In this document: positions 1 to 8,121 of the stretch, piece by piece
How positions within the stretch are numbered: position 1 is the stretch's first letter
How the letters are laid out: each line of letters opens with the position of its first letter
Source of the DNA: Flavobacteriales bacterium UBA4474
GTDB lineage: Bacteria > Bacteroidota > Bacteroidia > Flavobacteriales_D > Sanyastnellaceae
Assembly (NCBI GenBank): GCA_002389295.1
Contig: DGOE01000083.1
Span: 1-19,297, forward strand
Length of the DNA stretch: 19,297 nucleotides
Reading direction: 5' to 3'
Made by a program: the position numbers and the translations under genes
Notes under the pieces: model-generated
Seen by the model: the letters and a program-made list of their open reading frames with translations, nothing else
Told to the model about the DNA's origin: nothing
Databases searched by the model: none

Positions 1-372
1 GCTGACCATGTCTTGCCAGAGGTGGATGTTTTCGTTGGCTTCGAGCGTGGACCTCCAGTGTTGAGCAAAGGTGTGGCGGTCGTTTTGCGTCCTTGGTGAC
101 CACATGGCGGGGCCTTTGGATCGGTTCAGCATCCGGAATTGAATGGCGCTGCTGTCAGAAATCCGCCCGCTCATGCCCCCCAGGGCATCAATTTCTCTGA
201 GGATTTGCCCCTTGGCCACGCCGCCCATCGCGGGGTTGCAGCTCATGGCGCCAATGGTGGCCAGGTTCATGCTGATGAGGAGTACCCGCTCGCCGAGTGT
301 GGCTGCGGCGTGTGCAGCTTCGTTGCCGGCGTGTCCTCCGCCGACGACAATGACGTCGTAGTTGTCTAACAT
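1..372 (-). CDS. mnmG: MnmG (GidA), tRNA uridine-5-carboxymethylaminomethyl modification enzyme, N-terminal part (3' end outside window)
   Basis: FAD-dependent enzyme that, with MnmE, installs the (carboxymethyl)aminomethyl group on wobble U34 of several tRNAs in the cytoplasm. I translated the reverse complement by hand: the start MLDNYDVIVVGGGHAG carries the dinucleotide-binding GGGHAG loop (residues 11-16), followed by the family hallmarks SCNPAMGG (44-51) and GRISDSSAIQFRMLNRSKGP (about 84-103). Only 124 codons of a protein usually near 620 aa are present, and the frame is open to the window edge. It is the last visible gene of a minus-strand operon after ybeY, 22 bp downstream of the ybeY stop. 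No Shine-Dalgarno precedes the start; the gap is occupied by a parS-like palindrome. The family call is essentially certain from these motifs. Confidence 0.97.
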   Translation of the reverse strand, partial: MLDNYDVIVVGGGHAGNEAAHAAATLGERVLLISMNLATIGAMSCNPAMGGVAKGQILREIDALGGMSGRISDSSAIQFRMLNRSKGPAMWSPRTQNDRHTFAQHWRSTLEANENIHLWQDMVS

Positions 373-378
373 GGGATG

Positions 379-394
379 TGTTCCACGTGGAACA
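379..394. other. parS: parS-like centromere site, perfect 16-bp palindrome
   Basis: The sequence TGTTCCACGTGGAACA is its own reverse complement over all 16 bases and matches the widely conserved ParB/Spo0J binding site (general form TGTTNCACGTGNAACA). It sits between ybeY and mnmG, directly against the ybeY stop codon and 6 bp before the mnmG start. ParB nucleates on such sites, spreads with CTP, and with ParA and SMC drives origin segregation. parS sites cluster near oriC and gidA/mnmG is a frequent origin neighbour, so the location fits. No second full match was noticed in the window. Confidence 0.85.
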
Positions 395-829
395 TTAGGC
401 GTTAAATGCAGGGCGCTGAGCGAGCCAGGCGTCTTCTTTGGCGCGCATGGCTTGCTGTTGCTCTGGGGTGTGGTCTGAGTGGCCCAAAAGGTGCAGGGCG
501 CCGTGGCTCATCACACGGTGCAGTTCGTCGATCGGTTTGGTTCCGTGTGTCTTGGCATTGTCACGGACCCTGTCGATGGATATCAAAATGTCGCCGCTGA
601 TTCCTGCCGCGGAATGGTCTCCAAAGGTCAGGATATCAGTGTAGTAGTCGTGCTGCAGGAACTGGTTGTTCGCCTCGAGAATGTGCTCGTCGGTACAAAA
701 CAGGTAGCGCAAAGAGGCTATGCCTTGGCCTTCGGCATGTGTGCACCGCAGCAGCCATTGGCGCAGAAGTTGCCTGTGGCGCAGGCGAAAAGAAGGGTGC
801 TGGAAGTGAAAGCTGATGGTGGCCTTCAT
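395..829 (-). CDS. ybeY: YbeY, endoribonuclease for rRNA maturation
   Basis: A 144-residue protein of the YbeY/UPF0054 metalloprotein family, a single-strand endoribonuclease involved in 16S rRNA 3'-end maturation and late ribosome quality control. The signature is HGALHLLGHSDH at residues 109-120, followed by the typical tail TPEQQQAMRAKEDAWL. The upstream segment with YYTDILTF (62-69) and GDILIS (79-84) is also typical of the family. H109 and H113 should bind the metal. The third ligand position of the classical HGxLHLxGxDH motif is Asp119 here, with His120 next to it. The start overlaps the stop of the upstream HATPase gene by four bases (ATGA), so translation is probably coupled. mnmG follows after 22 bp. 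Confidence 0.95.
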   Translation of the reverse strand: MKATISFHFQHPSFRLRHRQLLRQWLLRCTHAEGQGIASLRYLFCTDEHILEANNQFLQHDYYTDILTFGDHSAAGISGDILISIDRVRDNAKTHGTKPIDELHRVMSHGALHLLGHSDHTPEQQQAMRAKEDAWLAQRPAFNA

Positions 830-1254
830 CCGGCCTGTTCGACCTGGGGCACCGCGTTTTCGAAGCGGAGAACGGCGACGCGGCCGAGTTCCTCAAAGGT
901 GCAGGTATCAGCCAATTGGCGCATGAGAAAAACCCCACGTCCGTTGGGCTTCTCGATGTTTTCGGGTGAAGTCGGATCCGGAATGTTCTCATAATCGAAT
1001 CCTGGACCTTGGTCAGCAATGCGGAATTCGAGAACAGGCCCATTGGTGGACACCTGTACCTCGACCATCTTGCTGATATCCAGTTTGTTGCCGTGAACGA
1101 TGGCGTTGTTGACGGCCTCGGTCATGGCGATGAGAATCTCTCCGTAATGGGTCTCGTCAACCCCGAGCTCCTCGCACAGGCTGTTGATGAGTCCCTCTAC
1201 TTCGGTAATGCCCTCCATGCGGGAGGCAATATGCAGTTGTCGCTGTACGGACAT
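826..1254 (-). CDS. RsbW/SpoIIAB-type HATPase (anti-sigma regulatory factor-like, histidine-kinase-fold ATP-binding protein)
   Basis: A 142-residue stand-alone GHKL ATPase domain. The N-box is visible as TEAVNNAIVHGNKLD (residues 45-59), the G1 box as DQGPGFD (81-87) and the G2 box as GRGVFLM (105-111). There is no sensor, receiver or membrane segment, so it resembles the serine kinase/anti-sigma factor family (RsbW, SpoIIAB) rather than a sensor kinase. The target is unknown: no anti-anti-sigma (STAS) or sigma-factor gene is in the window. Nine bases separate it from the upstream DUF4175 gene and it overlaps ybeY by 4 bp, so it is the second gene of an operon running to mnmG. As I recall, this neighbour order is common in Bacteroidota. 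The fold is certain; the regulatory role is inferred. Confidence 0.88.
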   Translation of the reverse strand: MSVQRQLHIASRMEGITEVEGLINSLCEELGVDETHYGEILIAMTEAVNNAIVHGNKLDISKMVEVQVSTNGPVLEFRIADQGPGFDYENIPDPTSPENIEKPNGRGVFLMRQLADTCTFEELGRVAVLRFENAVPQVEQAG

Positions 1255-1263
1255 GATGTGGCT

Positions 1264-4200
1264 TCACTCCCGTTCCGGGATGTCCAAAGTATTGAAATAA
1301 TCGTTGACCTTCCCTTTATAATAGGGAGTAAGGTCGGCAGGAACGGTTCTGAGCAGTTCAATTTCTTGGGCTTTGCGCCGCTCGTATTCTTCGAGACTGG
1401 GCGGTGCGTCCCGGTTTACGTCTTGCGCAGTCCGTGATTCTCGCTCTTCTTTCTCGCCCCGGATGCGTTCCGCGTTTTCTGCTTGAAGAAGCCGGGTCAT
1501 AATGTCCTGTTGCCTGTCGAGGGTGAGTTGGTCGAGCGCACCGTTGACGATGTCTTTTTCGATGTCCTCCATTTCCTTGGCGATCTGCTCCAGGCCATTT
1601 CCTTGCCCGGAGCCGTCTTCATTGAGCTGTTCTCCAAGCTCTTCGGTCATTTTGCGAATGGCCGATTGTTGTGCCGCCATTTGTGCCAATTCCTTGCTGA
1701 GTTTCCGTTGGCCTTCCTTGCCCTCCCCTTGGTTGAAGCCCTTCATCTTCTCCTTCATTTGCTCCAGCTGCTTGGTCAGGGATTTCTGCATGCCCTTGAT
1801 CTGCTTGGCGCTGGGAGAAGGTTTGGATCCGCTGCCTCCAGGCTTTTCACAGTTGCCCGTGCCCGGTTTGTTGCAGCTCGAAGTGTTCTGCATCTGTTGC
1901 AGGACTTCATCCAGCAAAAGCGCGAGGTTGTTGAATGAGGTCATCACGTATTGCTGGTTGGTCGTGATGAGCCCGGTTTCCCTGTCCGTGAACCCCTCAA
2001 GGGCCTGGCCCATGTGCAGGTTGACGAGGTTGATTTCCCTGTTGACGATCGATTGCAGCTGTGTGACCCGCTTGCTCAAGGCAAAGAGGCTGTCTTTGAC
2101 CATTTCGGCGTCATCCTTGAGCTTGCGCTGCTCTTGCCCATGGAACACGTAGCGCGGGTCGTCCTTTTGCGTCGTACCGACCGCGGCCATCAGGTCTTCT
2201 TCGTCAAATGACAACGTGATGATGTTCTCGAGCAGGGCCCGCAAGGCTTCCATGTCTTCTTCCATGGATTCCTGCTCCCCGGACTCCATGGAGCTCTCCA
2301 TTTGCTGGGCCATTTGGCTCATTTTGCCTGCGGCGTCCTTTTGCTTTCCAGCGGCTTTTTTCTCTTTGCCATCCTGCAGTTCCTCGCTGGCGCCGTCCAT
2401 GTCCTGTTTAATCTCCTCCTGGAGCTCTTCCATCATGGGGACGCTGTTCGGGTTTTCAAGCTCCTTGTTGAGCTTCTCTGCATCGTCCAGCGCCTCCTGA
2501 ATCTTGTCGAAGGCCTTGTTGAGGGAGTCCTGCTTGGCGGCCAACTCCTCTTCGGGGGTTTCCCCACTTTCGGTTTCTTCAGCCAGCGCTTCCTGCTCTT
2601 TGGAGAGTTTCTCCAGGTCGGAGATCGCCTCTTCCATCTTCTGTTCCCACTGGAGCTGTTTGAATTGTTCCAGCGCCCTGTCGAGCTCTTGCTCGAGCGA
2701 CTCTTGGTCCAGGTCCATCTGTTCCAATTGTTGCTCAATCTCCTCCTTGTCGCCCTCTTCAATCTGCTCCATGAGTTCGCGCAGCTCATCAAACATCTTC
2801 TGCAGCTCGTCGGTCATGACGTCGTCCATGAGGCGCTGCAACTCCTCTTGCTTTTTCTGAATTTCATCGGTGGGAGGGGTGAATTCCGCCTGCTGCTCGT
2901 TTTTCTGGCGGTTCTGCTCCTGCATCTCCTGTACTTGCTCCTTGAGGGCTTCCTGTTGCTTCAGCAGCTCTTCCAGGGCGGCCTTTTCCTCCCAACCGAG
3001 CTCTTCTTCCTCCATCAGCTCGCGGCGGAGCTCCCGCATTTGCTCGCGCAGCTGACGCGCCTCCTCGAGGTTCTCCTCCAGGGCCGCTGTGAGCGCTTCG
3101 TCAGCGCTGTCCAGCTTCTCGGCCAACTCTTCCTCGGTGGGAGCAGCGTAACGAAACGTCCGCGACCGCGTCACCTTGGGACCATTGACCCCGTCGTTGT
3201 CTCGGATTTCAAACCAGTACTCTACCTCGTCTCCCAGACCGATGCCCGCCTCAGACAGGTCCCAGAAATGGAGGAAGGCGTCTTCTCTGCCGCGGGGGCG
3301 GTCCAGGTCCTGTCGGGTTTGCTCTCCGCCTTTGGGGCGCCAAACGAAGCGCAGCCCGTTGAAGCCGTAATCGTCTTGGACAATCCCGCTGAAAGAGGTG
3401 CGGGTAAAGGACAAGCTGTCTGAAACTTCCGCCACACGGATCGTGGGGGGGCGGTCTTGGATGCTGCGCAAGCGATAACGGACAGAGTCCAGTACTCCGA
3501 CGGCTTCAGACCGCGGGTGAAGCGTGTAGGTCAGGTCTTCCTTTGCCGTTTTGGTGAAGCTGAACCGGTTGCTCACGTCCGCCGTCAACTGTGCGCTTTC
3601 TTCTCCCCACACCAACCCCAGCTCCGTGGTGTTGCGCGTTCCGATTTGGAAGGACAACGCGCTCCCTTCCGGGACATCCAAGTCTCCTTCGTTGCGCTGC
3701 TGGTAGGGGGGGAGTCCCGTGTGAGGCGGGGGGGTGATTTCCACGCGCAAATCTTGCAGCTCGGGTCTGGGCAAGACCACCAATTGGACCTCCAATGCGG
3801 GCGTTGCGGGTGCGGAAATCAGCAAGTCCAGGGATTCTCGGACGTTGCGAAAGGTGTAGGTCCACGTTTCACCGGAAGACCGGGCCATCCTAAAACGGCC
3901 CTCACCGGCCTGGACTTCCACGCGTGTGGGCACTACAGAGCCCTCGGTGCGCACCTCAAGGGTGAAGTCGGATTGGGCGACAGCCTCGAGGGGACCGTCA
4001 CAAAAAAGCCGGAAATCAGGGGGCGCCACGAGGTCTGCGCGGTGGCGGATCAGCCGCTCTGTCGGGGCATCCACAGCTTCGGGAACCACGATGTACAAGG
4101 CGGCAAACACCGCCATAGGAGGGAGGGCGTATTTGAGGTAGCGCCGGTTTTCACCGAAGTCGACCGCGGCCGTGAAGGAGTACGGACGCAGTTGCGCGCT

Positions 4201-4617
4201 GCGCTGTGCAATGGAGGCGAGGAGTAACCCTTGCCCCTCTGATTCTTCGGTTGCCGCTGCCCGTTCTTGCAACTGAAGCGTATTGAGCAGGCGGTCTTGA
4301 ATTTCTGGAAAATGCTGGCCGATGATGCGGGCCGCCTCCGCATGCTGGAGCCCTCCCCGCAGCCGCAACAACCGCAGAACAGGCAAGAAGATGAACCGCA
4401 CCAAAACGAAAGCAACGGTGGCCACAAAGGCATAGAACAGCATTGTGCGGGATGCCGTGCCGAATTTTCCGAAGGCTTCAAGGCCCAAAACGACCAACCA
4501 CGCGAGCGGCAGGGCAGCGGCCAATAACAGGCCACCCCGCAACATTTCGTTGCGGTGGTACTTCCGGATGAAGGCATCCAGATTCTGTCGTAAGTCCTGC
4601 TGTGGCGGGTTTTTCAT
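1264..4617 (-). CDS. DUF4175-family large membrane protein with long Glu/Gln-rich coiled coil
   Basis: A 1117-residue protein. The N-terminal part has three hydrophobic segments (about residues 28-46, 58-78 and 163-179), with a cytoplasm-like stretch between the second and third (AEAARIIGQHFPEIQDRLLN, 93-112). A predicted beta-rich region (about 195-490) follows, then very long heptad-like stretches rich in Glu, Gln, Lys and Met (about 500-800), typical of coiled coil. Near residue 910 is a short Cys/Gly/Ser/Pro linker (SSCNKPGTGNCEKPGGSGSK). The C-terminus has the conserved-looking tail PPSLEEYERRKAQEIELL and TPYYKGKVNDYF. This architecture matches the DUF4175 proteins of Bacteroidota, whose biochemical function is unknown to me. 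It heads the operon leading to ybeY and mnmG. The start at 4617 is the first Met before the basic segment and first transmembrane helix. Its internal plus-strand open frames are antisense shadows. Confidence 0.88.
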   Translation of the reverse strand: MKNPPQQDLRQNLDAFIRKYHRNEMLRGGLLLAAALPLAWLVVLGLEAFGKFGTASRTMLFYAFVATVAFVLVRFIFLPVLRLLRLRGGLQHAEAARIIGQHFPEIQDRLLNTLQLQERAAATEESEGQGLLLASIAQRSAQLRPYSFTAAVDFGENRRYLKYALPPMAVFAALYIVVPEAVDAPTERLIRHRADLVAPPDFRLFCDGPLEAVAQSDFTLEVRTEGSVVPTRVEVQAGEGRFRMARSSGETWTYTFRNVRESLDLLISAPATPALEVQLVVLPRPELQDLRVEITPPPHTGLPPYQQRNEGDLDVPEGSALSFQIGTRNTTELGLVWGEESAQLTADVSNRFSFTKTAKEDLTYTLHPRSEAVGVLDSVRYRLRSIQDRPPTIRVAEVSDSLSFTRTSFSGIVQDDYGFNGLRFVWRPKGGEQTRQDLDRPRGREDAFLHFWDLSEAGIGLGDEVEYWFEIRDNDGVNGPKVTRSRTFRYAAPTEEELAEKLDSADEALTAALEENLEEARQLREQMRELRRELMEEEELGWEEKAALEELLKQQEALKEQVQEMQEQNRQKNEQQAEFTPPTDEIQKKQEELQRLMDDVMTDELQKMFDELRELMEQIEEGDKEEIEQQLEQMDLDQESLEQELDRALEQFKQLQWEQKMEEAISDLEKLSKEQEALAEETESGETPEEELAAKQDSLNKAFDKIQEALDDAEKLNKELENPNSVPMMEELQEEIKQDMDGASEELQDGKEKKAAGKQKDAAGKMSQMAQQMESSMESGEQESMEEDMEALRALLENIITLSFDEEDLMAAVGTTQKDDPRYVFHGQEQRKLKDDAEMVKDSLFALSKRVTQLQSIVNREINLVNLHMGQALEGFTDRETGLITTNQQYVMTSFNNLALLLDEVLQQMQNTSSCNKPGTGNCEKPGGSGSKPSPSAKQIKGMQKSLTKQLEQMKEKMKGFNQGEGKEGQRKLSKELAQMAAQQSAIRKMTEELGEQLNEDGSGQGNGLEQIAKEMEDIEKDIVNGALDQLTLDRQQDIMTRLLQAENAERIRGEKEERESRTAQDVNRDAPPSLEEYERRKAQEIELLRTVPADLTPYYKGKVNDYFNTLDIPERE

Positions 4618-4746
4618 GGCGGAGATTCCTCAACGGAAAATCAATCCCTGAAGTTACGCCGGGATTGGCTGCCGGAATTCATGAAGTGTTAAACCCGCAA
4701 TGGGCCCCGGTTCCTACTTTCGCGCTCCAATTCCAACGGACTGAAA
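4618..4746. promoter_or_regulatory. Divergent intergenic region with a candidate Bacteroidota promoter for the plus-strand gene
   Basis: This 129-bp spacer separates the minus-strand DUF4175-mnmG operon from the plus-strand secreted-protein gene, so it must carry both promoters unless transcription enters from elsewhere. On the plus strand, TACTTTCG at 4715-4722 resembles the Bacteroidota -7 element TAnnTTTG and lies 24 bp before the start codon. A convincing -33 TTG at the usual distance is missing; TGTTA at 4687-4691 is the nearest candidate. On the minus strand, a TAACTTCA stretch lies near 4650-4657 and is weaker still. No terminator-like hairpin was seen. Confidence 0.35.
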
Positions 4747-7700
4747 ATGCGTTCCGTATCCCAATTACCACTGCGGTCTTTGCTCGTGCTGACTGCGTTC
4801 CTGAGCCTCAGGCTCCTTTCTGATGCCCAAGGGGTGTTTGTCAATGAGGTCGACTGCGACTCCAATACGGTGCCCGACAGCCTCGAGTTTGTCGAGCTCT
4901 ATGGAGAGCCCAACATGGCACTGGATGGCCACATTCTCGTGCTATACAAGGGCGGCGGAAACACGGTGACCACCAACGCTTACGCGGCATTCGACCTCGA
5001 CGGCATGGCCACGGACACTGCGGGCTTCTTTTTGTTGGCCAACCCGGCCGTGCCCGGCGCCGATGTTGTTTTCGAGCCCGGCTTGCTGCGCGACGGTGGA
5101 GATGCTGTGGCCCTGTTTCTGGGAGACAGCGCGGACTTTCCTGAGGGAACCCCCCTCACGACCGCCGGGCTGCTCGACGCCGTTGTTTACGGTACAGGTG
5201 ACCAGACCAATCCTTTTTTGATTGACTCGCTCACCCCCGGACAACCACAATTGGACGAGTGGCTGTACGGCGCTCAGAACGGCGGAAGCTTGTCTTGGTC
5301 GCGGTTGCCCGATGGCGGTCCGGCTTTTGCTTCCGATCAAATGGTGTTGCAGCAGCCGACCCCCGGCTACACCAACCTCCTTGAATGTGACGGCGGCTTG
5401 ATCAGTGCCCAAGGAGGAGAGGGTGGAGAGGCCTTGGTCTGTGTGGACCTTCCCGGTGGCTTCCTTCCTTTTACCGCCCAATCCAACGCGCTGGAAAGCC
5501 TCTACGGCTTGGTCATCACAGACCTCCAGGGAGACGTATTGGACGTGGTCCCGGGTGGAGAGGGCAACCTCGGCTACAATTTCTCCGGCTCTCCAGCGGG
5601 CCCTTGCCTGGTATGGGGCATGAGCTATGACGGTGACCTCGATCCCGCGAGCATCGAGGTCGGGGCGCCGTACGACAGCATTTCTGCTTCAGGGTGCGTC
5701 GCTTTCAGTGCACAGCCCGTGGAGGTGCAGCGCATTTTCTGCTTGCCCCCAAGCTGCGATGGTGGTTCAATTACCACCGCAGCAGGCAACGACGAGGCCA
5801 TCGGATGCCTCGGGTTTGCCAACACGCTGGTGCATTTCGGATACACTTCTGAAAGCCCAGAGGCCCCCTACCTGTTTGTGGTCACGGATGAGAACGGAGA
5901 AATCGTCGACAGCACATCCACCGCCGAGTATGACTTCCAGTCCCTCGGCGAAGGGGAGTATGAGGTCCACGGATTCAGCTACTTGGGCGGCATCGATTCG
6001 CTGACCTTCGCCGCGGGGCTTCCCGTGACGGCGCTGACCGCGGATTCATGCAGCGCGCTGTCTTACAATATTTTAAGTGTTTCAATTCAACCATGTGACC
6101 CCACGGGATTGTGCACGGAGCTCTTCTTTTCCGAGTACGTCGATGGCAGCAGTTTCAGCAAAGGCCTGGAGCTCTACAATCCGAGCGCGGCATCCGACGT
6201 GGATTTGTCCGAATACACCATCAAGACCTACAACAACGGCAGCAGCGTCCCCAACCACGAGCTCGACCTTTCGGGGACGCTCGGTCCCGGGCAGGTCTAC
6301 ACGGTGGTCAATCCACAGGCCGTCCCAGACTTGATCAGCCTGGCCGACGTCCTCGCCGATGTGACCTTGTTCAACGGCAATGACGCCACGACCCTGGAGC
6401 GCAATGGGGTGGTGGTCGATGTCCTCGGTGAAGTGGGCGTCAACCCCGGCAGCGATGGATGGCCAGTCAATGACATCACGATGTTGCACAACACATTGGT
6501 CCGGGTGCCAGAGGTCACCTCGGGCAGTGCGGATTGGGATGAAGTGGACGACCAGTGGATGGACTACCCGGAAAACACCTTCGAATTTTTCGGTGAACAT
6601 GACGCCCTCCCTTGTGGGCTCGACACCACCTCGGTGCCCATCATCGGCTTCGGTGTTTCCGAAGTGCTGGCCTTTGAGGGCGATGTGATCGCCATTGAAC
6701 TGCCCATTGCCCTTCCGCTCAATGAAGTGCAAGTGCAGGTGGATGTCGTGCCGGGCGGCAGCGCCACACCCGTCGCCGACTTCGGCACCCTGTTTCCCCT
6801 TTCGCTGACCTTTCCTCAAGGTTGGTTGTCACCCCAGGCGATCACAGTGGGCATTGTGGACGACTTCGAACCGGAGGGCGTGGAGACCTTCACGTTGGTG
6901 TTGACCGTCACTTCTGGCGATGCCGAGGTCACCATCGATTCTCTGACCGTCACCATTGCGCCCAACGACCTCGGGTTCCCGCATTACCCCATCGCCGATG
7001 TGCGCGGCATCGATGGCAACGGCGTCTTGGACAGCTTGCTGGTGCCTTGCGAGTTGCGGGGTGTGGTGCACGGATTCAACACCTACCCCAGCGGGCTCCG
7101 CTTCACCATCATCGACCCCACTTCGGGCATCGAGGTGTTTAGCCCCGTGGACAATTTCAACTACCTCGTGGAAGAGGGGGACAGCGTCCGCATCCGTGGC
7201 ACGGTCCAGCAATTCCAAGGGTTGGCACAAATTCTGGTCGACACTTTGATCCTCGCCACCCAGGGCGAGGCCCTGAACACGCCTGAACTCGTGAACAGCT
7301 TGACGGAAGAGACGGAGAGCGCCCTCATTCGCCTCAAGTGCGTGGAACTGGTCAACCCCAACGCCTGGACCAACCAGGCGCCCCAATTCGAGGTCTATGT
7401 CTCCACAGGAGCGGCCTTGTACCTGATGGTGGTGGACGCCGATACCGACCTGTTTGGCACGGAGCCGCCCATCGGCATTTTTGGCGTGACCGGCATTGGC
7501 GGTCAGCGCGACGTGGAGGCCCCGTTCCTCGATGGCTATACCATACTGCCGCGCTCGGCTGACGACATTTCAGAGCCCGTGCAGGCGGACTTTTTTGTGG
7601 AGGATCCCTGGAATACGGAGAACGGCCCCGTGCCCTTTGAGAACCTTTCTACAGGTGCGGGCGGCTATTTCTGGACCTTCGGCGACGGGACGCAGCCGGA

Positions 7701-8106
7701 CACGACCACTTCGCCCCTCCATGAATTCCCCGTGGACAGCACGTACACGGTGGTGCTGACGGCCCAAAGCCAGGATGGCGTGTGTTCTGACCAATCGGTG
7801 CAGGAGGTGACCGTGGTCTTTCCCGATACCAGTACCATCGGCATCTCGACGCCCACCCCGGACGTGCCGTTCCGGTTCGGTCCCAACCCCTTTGGAGGGG
7901 CTGCGGTGTTCAGCTTGACCTCTGAGGTTCCTTTGTTGGGCTGGCAACTGTTGGACGGCCTTGGACGGCAGCACCAATCCGGGGGGCGTGTCCCCCAGGA
8001 TGGGCGCATCGTGCTCGACCCCGCCACGGTCGAAACCGGATGGCACACCCTCCGGTTGATTGGAGAGGCCGGCCGGAGTTGGAGCATCAACCTCATTCGC
8101 CGGTAA
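4747..8106 (+). CDS. Secreted multidomain lamin-tail/Calx-beta/PKD protein with type A T9SS sorting domain
   Basis: An 1119-residue exported protein. Residues 1-28 form a Sec signal peptide ending near SDAQ. A lamin-tail-like domain covers about 30-210 (VNEVDCDSN, then LEFVELYG). Two tandem repeat units at about 214-332 and 337-450 share DGG, VITD/VVTD-xx-G and GxSYxG elements. A second lamin-tail-like domain spans about 456-620 (FFSEYVDGSSFSKGLELYNP). A Calx-beta-like segment covers about 632-740 (FEGDVIAIELPIAL to EPEGVETFTLVL), and OB-fold-like segments about 745-945. A PKD domain lies at about 945-1025 (YFWTFGDG). The last 80 residues carry a type A T9SS tail beginning FGPNPFGG and ending INLIRR, so it should cross the outer membrane through the T9SS and be anchored or released. 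No catalytic motif was recognised; an adhesive or structural surface role is inferred. The EamA gene follows after 15 bp. Confidence 0.85.
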   Translation: MRSVSQLPLRSLLVLTAFLSLRLLSDAQGVFVNEVDCDSNTVPDSLEFVELYGEPNMALDGHILVLYKGGGNTVTTNAYAAFDLDGMATDTAGFFLLANPAVPGADVVFEPGLLRDGGDAVALFLGDSADFPEGTPLTTAGLLDAVVYGTGDQTNPFLIDSLTPGQPQLDEWLYGAQNGGSLSWSRLPDGGPAFASDQMVLQQPTPGYTNLLECDGGLISAQGGEGGEALVCVDLPGGFLPFTAQSNALESLYGLVITDLQGDVLDVVPGGEGNLGYNFSGSPAGPCLVWGMSYDGDLDPASIEVGAPYDSISASGCVAFSAQPVEVQRIFCLPPSCDGGSITTAAGNDEAIGCLGFANTLVHFGYTSESPEAPYLFVVTDENGEIVDSTSTAEYDFQSLGEGEYEVHGFSYLGGIDSLTFAAGLPVTALTADSCSALSYNILSVSIQPCDPTGLCTELFFSEYVDGSSFSKGLELYNPSAASDVDLSEYTIKTYNNGSSVPNHELDLSGTLGPGQVYTVVNPQAVPDLISLADVLADVTLFNGNDATTLERNGVVVDVLGEVGVNPGSDGWPVNDITMLHNTLVRVPEVTSGSADWDEVDDQWMDYPENTFEFFGEHDALPCGLDTTSVPIIGFGVSEVLAFEGDVIAIELPIALPLNEVQVQVDVVPGGSATPVADFGTLFPLSLTFPQGWLSPQAITVGIVDDFEPEGVETFTLVLTVTSGDAEVTIDSLTVTIAPNDLGFPHYPIADVRGIDGNGVLDSLLVPCELRGVVHGFNTYPSGLRFTIIDPTSGIEVFSPVDNFNYLVEEGDSVRIRGTVQQFQGLAQILVDTLILATQGEALNTPELVNSLTEETESALIRLKCVELVNPNAWTNQAPQFEVYVSTGAALYLMVVDADTDLFGTEPPIGIFGVTGIGGQRDVEAPFLDGYTILPRSADDISEPVQADFFVEDPWNTENGPVPFENLSTGAGGYFWTFGDGTQPDTTTSPLHEFPVDSTYTVVLTAQSQDGVCSDQSVQEVTVVFPDTSTIGISTPTPDVPFRFGPNPFGGAAVFSLTSEVPLLGWQLLDGLGRQHQSGGRVPQDGRIVLDPATVETGWHTLRLIGEAGRSWSINLIRR

Positions 8107-8121
8107 TCCCGGACACATGAA

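Noticed and set aside
2302..3423. Long plus-strand open frame of 373 codons, very Leu/Phe-rich
   Set aside because: It is the antisense of the Glu/Gln/Lys-rich coiled coil of the DUF4175 protein; complement of Gln/Glu/Lys codons gives Leu/Phe runs. No family features.
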